NCBI GenBank assembly: GCA_937974415.1
Contig: CALJXB010000114.1
Coordinates: forward strand, 1 to 6,124
Source: an uncultured Kiloniellales bacterium
Lineage (GTDB): Bacteria > Pseudomonadota > Alphaproteobacteria > Kiloniellales > JAKSDN01
DNA: 6,124 nucleotides
Reading direction: 5' to 3'
The notes under the pieces are model-generated. The model did not search any database, was not told the DNA's origin, and saw only the letters and a list, made by a program, of their open reading frames with translations. Positions within the stretch are counted from its first letter, which is position 1. Every line of letters begins with the position of its first letter. Shown here piece after piece: positions 1 through 5,525 of this stretch. The position numbers and the translations under genes were made by a program.

Positions 1-589
1 GTTTGGCCGATTCGATTTGCTCGTCGCTCAAGTTATAAATGTCCTTGTTGCCGATCACCCGAGAGGCGACGTAAAGCGCGCTCTTGTCGTCCCAGAGCGA
101 GATCTTGCCCTCCAGAGCCGGGTCCCAGAGGATATTGAGCGAGGTCGGTGGCGAGTCGAACTTGTCCGTGCGGTACATGAAGGGGATGGAGCCCCAGGAA
201 AAGGGCACGCCGTAGACCTCGCCGTCGTGGTTGACGCCCTCGGCGGTGCGGAACTTCTCGTAAATCTCGCCGTAGCGCGGCAATCGCGAGAGATCGACCG
301 AGTCGATGAAGCCGGCCTCGATCAGGGCCTTGGTGGCGTCGATCGAGGGCGACACCAGGTCGTAGACGCCGCCGCCGGCGGCCAGCTTGGGCGCGAAATC
401 GTCGTTGGACCCGACATAGGTCGCCGAGACCTCGCAGCCTGTCGCCTCCTCGAAGGGCTTGATGAAACTCTCGTCGGCGTAGCCTTCCCAGGTCAGCAGA
501 TTGACCTCCGCCGCTTGGACCGCCGGCGCTCCGGCGACGGCGGCGACCATCGCCGCACTGCTCAATAGGCCGATTGTTAGCTTTCTCAT
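1..589 (-). CDS. ABC transporter periplasmic substrate-binding protein, PotD/PotF (polyamine-type) family, C-terminus cut by window edge
   Basis: The frame is open from the ATG at 589 to the left edge, giving 196 codons with no stop; family members usually have about 340-370 residues, so roughly the N-terminal half is present. Residues 1-27 look like a Sec signal peptide: MRK, then a hydrophobic Leu/Ala/Val core, with likely cleavage at VQA/AE. The mature protein opens with LLTWEGYADESF and FEEATGCEV, matching the PotD/PotF opening (W-x-x-Y at residues 34-37, then an amphipathic helix). YDLVSPS (76-82), a leucine-rich SRLPRY segment and VPFSWGSIPFMYRTDKF (128-144) also fit the family. The role would be capture of a small, probably cationic or amine-bearing solute in the periplasm for an ABC importer whose other parts would lie beyond the left edge. 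It is separated from the upstream regulator gene by 146 bases, so it may have its own promoter. Family assignment is firm; the substrate is not, since PotD-like proteins also bind non-polyamine ligands. Confidence 0.9.
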   Translation of the reverse strand, partial: MRKLTIGLLSSAAMVAAVAGAPAVQAAEVNLLTWEGYADESFIKPFEEATGCEVSATYVGSNDDFAPKLAAGGGVYDLVSPSIDATKALIEAGFIDSVDLSRLPRYGEIYEKFRTAEGVNHDGEVYGVPFSWGSIPFMYRTDKFDSPPTSLNILWDPALEGKISLWDDKSALYVASRVIGNKDIYNLSDEQIESAK

Positions 590-599
590 ATCTCTCCAA

Positions 600-606
600 C
601 CTCCCT
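600..606 (-). promoter_or_regulatory. Ribosome binding site of the substrate-binding protein gene
   Basis: The minus strand reads AGGGAGG, followed by 10 bases and then the ATG at 589. This purine-rich Shine-Dalgarno match supports that ATG as the start, as does the signal peptide that begins immediately after it. Confidence 0.65.
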
Positions 607-627
607 TTCTTGGTTTGTGGTTGATGG

Positions 628-664
628 GATCCGGCCGCCCCATCGGAGGCACCATGGCCGGATC
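628..664. repeat. Perfect 9-bp inverted repeat (GATCCGGCC ... GGCCGGATC) with 19-base spacer
   Basis: On the plus strand GATCCGGCC at 628-636 is the exact reverse complement of GGCCGGATC at 656-664. The spacer (637-655) can add a 3-bp GCC/GGC extension if a 5-base bulge is allowed, so the transcript could form a stable hairpin 38 bases upstream of the binding-protein ATG. No T-run follows on either strand, which argues against an intrinsic terminator. It may be a protein-binding dyad or an mRNA-stabilising or processing hairpin that separates transporter expression from the upstream genes. The symmetry is seen directly; the role is inference. Confidence 0.6.
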
Positions 665-735
665 GTAACAGTGCTTCGCTCGTCTCCACATCCTCTCTGA
701 TTCCAAGGGCCGCCGGTGCCGACGGCCGGATGCTG

Positions 736-2190
736 TCATTCGCTTCCTTCTCTCCGTGTCTTGCGAACGATGGTGCCGATGTCGACCCCCAAGGCTTGCG
801 CCGCCTTGCGCTTGCTGCCGCAGCGCCGAATGGCGCTTTCGATCAGGTCTCGTTCGTAGCTGCGCACCTGCTCCTTCAGCGGCCGGGTGCAGGGCTGCGT
901 GTCGCCAAGTGGACGCCGCGGTGCCTTGGCAGCCGGCTCGGGGTCGCCCGCCGCCGCGCCACCGGGCCGCAGCACGTGAGGCGGGAGGTGGCCCGCCTCG
1001 GCCTCGCTGCCGGCGGCGACCGAGAGATGCTGGATCAGATTGTGCAGCTCGCGGATGTTGCCAGGGAAGTCGTATGCCCGGAGCCGCGCCCGGCAGTCGG
1101 GCGCGATCTGGAGCGCCGGCGAGCGCATTTGGTTGGCGGCACCGGCGAAGTGGTCGACCAGGTGTTCGATCAACGCCGGCTGGTCGCGGAGCGGCGCCAA
1201 CTCGAGGGTGATGACGGCCAGACGGTAGTAGAGGTCGCGACGGAATCGCCCGTCGCTCACCAGCGCCCAGAGGTCCCGGTTGGTGGCAGAGATCACCCGG
1301 GCCCGAACCTTACGCCCGGCACGGCCGCCGACGCGTTGCACGACGCCGTCCTCGAGGAACTTCAGCAACTTGGCCTGGCTGTGCAGGGGGATCTCGCCAA
1401 TCTCGTCGAGGAACAGCGTTCCTCCCTCGGCGGATTCGATCAGACCCTTCTTGCCGCTCTGGAGCGCACCGGTGAATGCGCCCTTCTCGTATCCGAACAT
1501 CTCGGATTCGAACAGGCTTTCCGGGACGGCGCCGCAGTTGACTTGGACGAAGGGTTCCTCGGCCGTACCCACCAGGCGATGCAGGTATTTGGTAAACTCG
1601 GTCTTACCGGTGCCGGACTCGCCCACCAAAAGCAGCCGGGCGCCCTGGCGTACGGCCCGCGCCCCGACCTCGATCATGTTGTCGATGGGCCGCGAGATGC
1701 GGCGCTGGGCGTCATAGTTCGGAACGATCTCGCGATCGGCCAGGAACTTGAAGACATTCCCACCGCCGCCGGCCGCGGTGCGGCGCAAATGGTCGAACAC
1801 CCTGAGGTCGCGCTGGAAAATCAGCATCAACTCGACCTCGCCGGCATCGTTCCGCATGTGGCGCAAAGACGTCAGGATCGAGCGGCCATCCTTGGTTTGG
1901 GAGATGAACTCCCGCCGCCGCTGGTCCGAGGGACGCTCGGCGAGGGCTGCCCAGTCCAGGTCGCTGTGCTCCTTCAACACCTCGAAGGGGCTGCCGACGA
2001 CCGCCTCGCGGCGCAGCTTATTGATGTCGGTCGCCGCGGCATTGATGGCGATTACGCCCCCGCCGTCGACCACGATTACGCCGTCGAGCATGCGGTCGAG
2101 CAGGTCGGCCAAACCGGGCGCCGCGAGAGCTGCCCTGATTTGCTCGATGCGTGGGTTGGCGGCACCCATGTCGATGGTCGAGAAGCGCAT
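736..2190 (-). CDS. Sigma-54-dependent transcriptional activator (PAS / AAA+ / helix-turn-helix)
   Basis: This is an enhancer-binding protein of 484 residues from the ATG at 2190. Residues about 25-130 form a PAS-like sensor (DRMLDGVIVVDGGGVIAIN opening). The central AAA+ domain has Walker A GESGTGKT (190-197), the sigma-54-contacting GAFTGA loop intact (237-242), Walker B GTLFLDE (257-263), the RRDLYYRL arginine-finger region (317-324) and the sensor II GNIREL (377-382). A Pro/Ala-rich linker leads to a C-terminal helix-turn-helix (about 448-480) ending TIVRKTRR, closer to the TyrR type than to the Fis-like TLYRKL ending of NtrC. There is no receiver domain, so control is likely by ligand or by a partner rather than by phosphorylation. 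Start choice: an in-frame GTG at 2202 overlaps the upstream stop as GTGA and would add four residues, but ATG 2190 has a near-perfect GAGGTGA eight bases upstream. It probably works with the adjacent PAS protein to control this cluster; target promoters were not found in the window. Confidence 0.93.
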   Translation of the reverse strand: MRFSTIDMGAANPRIEQIRAALAAPGLADLLDRMLDGVIVVDGGGVIAINAAATDINKLRREAVVGSPFEVLKEHSDLDWAALAERPSDQRRREFISQTKDGRSILTSLRHMRNDAGEVELMLIFQRDLRVFDHLRRTAAGGGGNVFKFLADREIVPNYDAQRRISRPIDNMIEVGARAVRQGARLLLVGESGTGKTEFTKYLHRLVGTAEEPFVQVNCGAVPESLFESEMFGYEKGAFTGALQSGKKGLIESAEGGTLFLDEIGEIPLHSQAKLLKFLEDGVVQRVGGRAGRKVRARVISATNRDLWALVSDGRFRRDLYYRLAVITLELAPLRDQPALIEHLVDHFAGAANQMRSPALQIAPDCRARLRAYDFPGNIRELHNLIQHLSVAAGSEAEAGHLPPHVLRPGGAAAGDPEPAAKAPRRPLGDTQPCTRPLKEQVRSYERDLIESAIRRCGSKRKAAQALGVDIGTIVRKTRREGSE

Positions 2191-2198
2191 GGCGGGCG

Positions 2199-2205
2199 TC
2201 ACCTC
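2199..2205 (-). promoter_or_regulatory. Ribosome binding site of the sigma-54 activator gene, overlapping the stop codon of the PAS gene
   Basis: The minus strand reads GAGGTGA, a seven-base match to the 16S anti-Shine-Dalgarno complement, eight bases before the ATG at 2190. The same bases contain the upstream gene's TGA stop (2201-2199) and the alternative GTG start (2202-2200). This placement decides in favour of the ATG and implies translational coupling, because ribosomes terminating on the PAS gene stop directly on the activator's Shine-Dalgarno sequence. Confidence 0.7.
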
Positions 2206-3107
2206 AGCCGGACGGTCTGGGCCGCGCGGGCCGGTTGGGCGCGCCGCTCGGCCGCGCTACGCAGGGTGATGACGAAACGGCGCTCGCTGGGTTCGGCGCC
2301 GAAGGTGGCCAGGTGCGCCTCGCAGAGCTGGACGCTGCCGTCGGGTAAGGTGACGGTGGCTTGATGGCCCGGCGCGCCGGCACCTGCGGAGAGCAGTTCC
2401 TCCAGGTCTCCGCTATTCTCGGCGAAGTCGACCAGACCCGCCATACGGCGGCCAAGCACGTCGTCGAGCCGCCAACCGAAGTGCCACTCGAGCGCAGAAT
2501 TGCCGGCCTGCAACACGCCGTCGGAATCGACGACAAGTACCGGGTCGGGAATGGCGCTCAAGACGTTGATCACGGCCTCGAGCCGGTCGGCCAGATCGCG
2601 TTCGCGCCTCTTCTGGCCGCTGACGTCTCGCACTGCGCCCCACATGCGGCGGAGGAAGCCGTCCTCGATGTGGGCCCGCACGTCGTTCTCCATGTAAACC
2701 ATGGTCCCGTCGTAGCTGCCATCCAACGACAGGGCCCCGTCCACGTTGAACTCCGAGGCGATCAGCTCGCGCACGAAGGCCTCGTTTTCCGGATTGTGCG
2801 GGAACACGAAGCGGACGTTCTGGGCGTTGAAGTCGAGGCCCTCGGGCAGCTTGTAGAGGCGCGCCATGGCGTCGTTGCAGAGCCGCCAGAAGCACTCGTT
2901 CTCGAAGACTTGGCGGATGATCTCGGCCTCCGGGGCCGTCAGGTTGACCGGTTCGGCGAACTCGATGCACCAGAGCGCGTCCTTCGAGGTGCCGACGAAA
3001 CTCTGCAGCATCTCGTTCTCGCGCCGCAGCCGCTCGAGCGCGTCGCCCTTCGTCGCGCCAGACGTCGGCCGGCTCCTTAGCCCTGATGTCCTGTCGCCTT
3101 CGGTCAT
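2199..3107 (-). CDS. Tandem PAS-domain sensor protein without an output domain
   Basis: A soluble protein of 302 residues with no signal peptide or membrane segment. After a polar N-terminus and a short charged, probably coiled-coil helix (about 22-36, ALERLRRENEMLQ), a first PAS-like domain spans about 37-165. It opens DALWCIEF and ends with a PAC-like stretch, GFLRRMWGAVRDVSGQ. A charged linker helix (about 165-182, KRRERDLADRLEAV) leads to a second PAS domain (about 183-283) that begins AIPDPVLVVDSDGVLQAGN. The last 20 residues are Ala/Arg-rich. No histidine-kinase, GGDEF/EAL, cyclase, receiver or DNA-binding segment is present, so it probably passes a signal by protein contact. The likeliest partner is the sigma-54 activator encoded next, which has its own PAS domain and a start region that overlaps this stop. 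The gene follows the oxygenase gene by 16 bases. No strong Shine-Dalgarno precedes its ATG, so translation may rely on coupling. Ligand unknown. Confidence 0.85.
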   Translation of the reverse strand: MTEGDRTSGLRSRPTSGATKGDALERLRRENEMLQSFVGTSKDALWCIEFAEPVNLTAPEAEIIRQVFENECFWRLCNDAMARLYKLPEGLDFNAQNVRFVFPHNPENEAFVRELIASEFNVDGALSLDGSYDGTMVYMENDVRAHIEDGFLRRMWGAVRDVSGQKRRERDLADRLEAVINVLSAIPDPVLVVDSDGVLQAGNSALEWHFGWRLDDVLGRRMAGLVDFAENSGDLEELLSAGAGAPGHQATVTLPDGSVQLCEAHLATFGAEPSERRFVITLRSAAERRAQPARAAQTVRLR

Positions 3108-3123
3108 GCTGCCATCGTTCGCG

Positions 3124-3984
3124 TCATGGTGCCTCGAGATAGCTCTCGACGGCCGGCGTCCGGTAGCCGTCCTCGCGCCAGAGTACCGGAAAGTAGTTCT
3201 CGTCGATCTCGTTGTCGGCTAAGTGCTTATAGCGGCTGTAGATGCGGCCCACCCCTTCGCCCAGGTGACCCGGCACGTAGCGGGTGTCCGAGCGCATGGC
3301 GTGCAGGACCAGCGAACGCCGCGGCCGCGTGGCCCGGTTGTGGCCCGAGCCGTGCCAGGTCCAGCCGTGGTGGAAAGACCCGCCGCCCCTGGGCACCTCG
3401 ACGTAAACGATTTCGGGTTCGACGCCCTCCTTTTCCGCGGCGGCCAGCATTTGTTTGCGATAGTCCGCGGGGCCGTGGAACTCGCCTTCGGGCTCGCTGT
3501 GGTGCCACTTGTGGGAGCCGCGCACGAACTCGATGGTGCCGCCGTCGGCGGTGGTGTCGTCGAGCGCTATCCAGCAGCTCAAGAGGTCGGACGGCGTGTA
3601 CCAGGAGAGGTAGGCGCTGTCCTGATGGTGGCCGAGTGGGCGGGTGTCCGGGGGTTTCCAGAGCACGTTGTCTACCATGATGCGCGCGCCCGGCCAGCCG
3701 CCGAGCTGGGCGATGGCGTGGCCCAGGTCCTGGCGCAGCACGACCCGTGCGATGGCCCGGTCCGCCTTCCAGCCGTTGCAGATCTGGCGAGTCAGACTGG
3801 GGTCGCTCTCGCCCTCCTGCCAGTTCACTTCGTCGGGGGTGATGCCGGTCTCGAACTCGCCTCGGAAAAGCCTTTCGAAGCGGCTACGCAGGGCCTCCAC
3901 CGTCTCTTCGTCGATTAGCTTTTCGGCGATCAGGAAGCCGTCCTCGCTGAATTGCTCGATCTGTTCTGCTGTCAGGGTGAACAT
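3124..3984 (-). CDS. Phytanoyl-CoA dioxygenase (PhyH) family Fe(II)/2-oxoglutarate-dependent oxygenase
   Basis: A protein of 286 residues, normal for the family. It opens MFTLTAEQIEQFSEDGFLIA, the usual PhyH start (LT-x-EQ...F-x-x-DGF). The iron-binding facial triad is visible: His120-x-Asp122 in GHHQDSAY and distal His211 in WHGSGHN. Arg222/Arg223 in RPRRSL are candidates for binding the 2-oxoglutarate carboxylate. CWIALDDTTADGGTIEFVRGSHKW (137-160) is the classic core strand-turn of these enzymes. Members hydroxylate diverse small molecules (phytanoyl-CoA, ectoine, 2-aminoethylphosphonate by PhnY), so the substrate is not predictable. Start choice: an in-frame GTG at 4005 would add seven residues, but ATG 3984 fits the family N-terminus and has GGAG 12 bases upstream. 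It lies 28 bases after the ligase stop, so it is very likely co-transcribed and acts on the same pathway, perhaps hydroxylating an amine substrate or its gamma-glutamyl adduct (inference). Confidence 0.92.
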   Translation of the reverse strand: MFTLTAEQIEQFSEDGFLIAEKLIDEETVEALRSRFERLFRGEFETGITPDEVNWQEGESDPSLTRQICNGWKADRAIARVVLRQDLGHAIAQLGGWPGARIMVDNVLWKPPDTRPLGHHQDSAYLSWYTPSDLLSCWIALDDTTADGGTIEFVRGSHKWHHSEPEGEFHGPADYRKQMLAAAEKEGVEPEIVYVEVPRGGGSFHHGWTWHGSGHNRATRPRRSLVLHAMRSDTRYVPGHLGEGVGRIYSRYKHLADNEIDENYFPVLWREDGYRTPAVESYLEAP

Positions 3985-4012
3985 GGCCGTAGCTCGCTCC
4001 CTCACGTCGTTC

Positions 4013-5479
4013 TTAAGGCAGACAGTCCAGGTAGGTCTTCACGTCCCAGTCCGAGACCTGCCAGATGAACTTGTTCCACTCGTCGCGTTTGTACCAGTCG
4101 TAGATGCCGTACAGGTGGCCGGGCAGCGCGGCCTTGATGACCTCGTCGCCGGCGAGCGCGTCCAGGGCGTCGCGCAGCGTCGTCGGGATCCGCTCTACGG
4201 CCTCGCCCGAGGCCACGACCTCGGCAAAGTTGCGCTCCTCCGGTTCGCCCGGATCGGCCTGCTTGCGGATACCGTCGTCGAAGGCCTTTAACAGTGCCGC
4301 CTGCATCAAGTAGGGGTTCACCATGGAGTCGACGCAGCGGAATTCGAAGCGGTCGGGGCTCGAGACCCGGATGGCGCAGCTCCGGTTCTGCAGGCCCCAG
4401 CTCGCGCCGACCGGCGCCCACATGCCCGTGTCGTTGAGGCGCCGGTAGGAATTGACCGTGGACGAGCCGATTGCGACCAGGGCGTTGAGGTGCTGCAGCA
4501 TGCCGCCCAGCGCCCAGCGGCCGATATCGGCCGGCTGCCAGACCTGGCCGGGGTCGCGGAACTCGTTGCGGCCGCCCTGGCGGTAGGCGAAGACCTCGTC
4601 CATGCCCGGTAGGGGATCGCCCACCAGGGGCTGGACGCTGTCCTCGCCGCCGGTCCAGAGCGATATGTTGTGATGGCAGCCGTTGGCCGGCATGCCCATG
4701 TAGGGCTTCGACATGAAGACCGCAATCAGGTCGAACTCACGGGCCACCTGGGCGCAGATCTGGCGGTAGGTGGTCAGCCGGTCCGAGGTTCTGAGGGCGT
4801 CGTCGAACATCCAATTCAGCTCGATCTGGCCCGGCGCGTCCTCGTGGTCGCCTTGAATGATGTCGAGGCCCATTGCGACGGCGTAGTCGTAGACCCGCAG
4901 CCAGACGTCGGTGAGTTGCTCGAACTGGTCGATGTGGTAGGCGTAAGGCTTGGTGGTCTCGTAGTAGGGCTTCTGGTCGTCGCCCGGCTTGAGCCACAGC
5001 ATCTCCGGCTCGCAGCCGACGCGCAGCTGGAGGCCGCCGTGATCCTCTTGGAACTGGCGGTGGATGCGCATCAGGTTGCCGCGGCTGTCCGAATCGAGGT
5101 GCTCTTCCGGCCGGTCCGGGTCCTCGCGGCTCCAGAAGACCGTGCAGAAGACCCGCCCGATGCGCTTATTCCAGGGCAGTTGGCAGAAGGTTTCGGGATC
5201 GGGCAGGGCCAGTAGCTCCGAGGCGTTCGGCGCGAAGCCGATCAGGTTGCCGTCGCGGTCCGCGAATACGTTGGTGACGCCGCCGAGCCAGGTCTGCATA
5301 CCTTCCTGGGCGACCCGCTCCCAGTGCAGTGCCGGGATGGCCTTGCCCATGACGCGGCCGGTGATCGAGATGTATTGATAGTAGATGTAGTCGACCTTCA
5401 GCTCATCGATCTTGGCCCGAACCTGGCGGATGAGCTCGTCTCGCTTGGGGTTGTTCAGGTAAATGTCCAGATCACTCAT
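4013..5479 (-). CDS. Glutamine-synthetase-family ligase, probable gamma-glutamyl-amine ligase
   Basis: A complete 488-residue ATP-dependent ligase of the glutamine synthetase family. The N-terminal beta-grasp domain includes LPDPETFCQLPW (92-103), equivalent to the PD-x-x-T...PW element. The catalytic domain has the metal-binding glutamates in GCEPEML (Glu157, Glu159) and HEDAPGQIE (Glu213, Glu220). It also has NSYRRL (343-348) and FEFRCVDSMVNPYL (378-391), with Glu379/Arg381 matching the catalytic ExR. The histidine loop is unusual: NGCHHNISL (266-274) is two residues shorter than the usual NGSGMHxHxSL and has Asn271 where the ATP-contacting second His is expected. No NLYDLP-like adenylylation site is seen, so it is not a housekeeping GlnA controlled by GlnE. 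The C-terminus ends with WNKFIWQVSDWDVKTYL, a helix found in several gamma-glutamyl-amine ligases. Known relatives attach glutamate to putrescine (PuuA), methylamine (GmaS) or isopropylamine (IpuC). The acceptor here is unknown, and a polyamine or other amine fits the binding-protein neighbour. The start ATG follows AAGG by 10 bases. Confidence 0.9.
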   Translation of the reverse strand: MSDLDIYLNNPKRDELIRQVRAKIDELKVDYIYYQYISITGRVMGKAIPALHWERVAQEGMQTWLGGVTNVFADRDGNLIGFAPNASELLALPDPETFCQLPWNKRIGRVFCTVFWSREDPDRPEEHLDSDSRGNLMRIHRQFQEDHGGLQLRVGCEPEMLWLKPGDDQKPYYETTKPYAYHIDQFEQLTDVWLRVYDYAVAMGLDIIQGDHEDAPGQIELNWMFDDALRTSDRLTTYRQICAQVAREFDLIAVFMSKPYMGMPANGCHHNISLWTGGEDSVQPLVGDPLPGMDEVFAYRQGGRNEFRDPGQVWQPADIGRWALGGMLQHLNALVAIGSSTVNSYRRLNDTGMWAPVGASWGLQNRSCAIRVSSPDRFEFRCVDSMVNPYLMQAALLKAFDDGIRKQADPGEPEERNFAEVVASGEAVERIPTTLRDALDALAGDEVIKAALPGHLYGIYDWYKRDEWNKFIWQVSDWDVKTYLDCLP

Positions 5480-5525
5480 GTCGGCTCGGCCTTTTCCTTC
5501 CGTGGGTTCCGCGGTGTGGCATTTC

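Larger units (their letters stand above)
590..735. other. 146-base intergenic region between the sigma-54 activator gene and the binding-protein gene
   Basis: This is the only sizeable non-coding gap in the window. It holds a perfect 9-bp inverted repeat (628-636 / 656-664) and the ribosome binding site at 600-606. A weaker 5-bp dyad (GGCCG at 708-712 with CGGCC at 723-727) sits just after the activator stop codon; it has no following T-run, so it is not a convincing terminator. A by-eye scan for a sigma-54 element (GG, ten bases, GC, in a TGGCAC/TTGC context) on the minus strand found no good match, and no clear -35/-10 pair was seen. A promoter for the transporter gene would be expected here but could not be identified. 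Confidence 0.6.

Noticed and set aside
33..689. A 218-codon minus-strand open frame overlapping the binding-protein gene
   Set aside because: Its translation is Arg/Gly-rich and low in motif content. The overlapping frame starting at 589 gives a signal peptide and clear PotD/PotF features with a good ribosome binding site.
708..727. GGCCG/CGGCC dyad just after the activator stop as a terminator
   Set aside because: Only five base pairs with a 10-base loop and no T-run; not enough for an intrinsic terminator.
590..735. Possible sigma-54 promoter for the binding-protein gene
   Set aside because: GG-N10-GC was looked for on the minus strand. The nearest candidate (TGTGG, then GC after 11 bases) has the wrong spacing and poor consensus, so no promoter is claimed.
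2199..2202. Frameshift splitting a single PAS-PAS-PAS-AAA+ regulator into two genes
   Set aside because: The PAS gene has a complete C-terminal PAS domain with a tail, and the activator has its own well-placed ribosome binding site and a complete PAS domain. Two genes are the simpler reading, although fused homologues would be worth looking for.
730..2364. A 544-codon open frame on the plus strand, antisense to the sigma-54 activator
   Set aside because: The minus-strand frame encodes a full activator with all AAA+ motifs. The plus frame has no recognisable domain and is the usual open shadow of GC-rich coding DNA.
2361..3918. Further long plus-strand open frames at 2361-3080 and 3223-3918
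   Set aside because: They lie opposite the PAS and oxygenase genes, whose protein motifs are clear, and the plus-strand translations look like antisense composition without family features.
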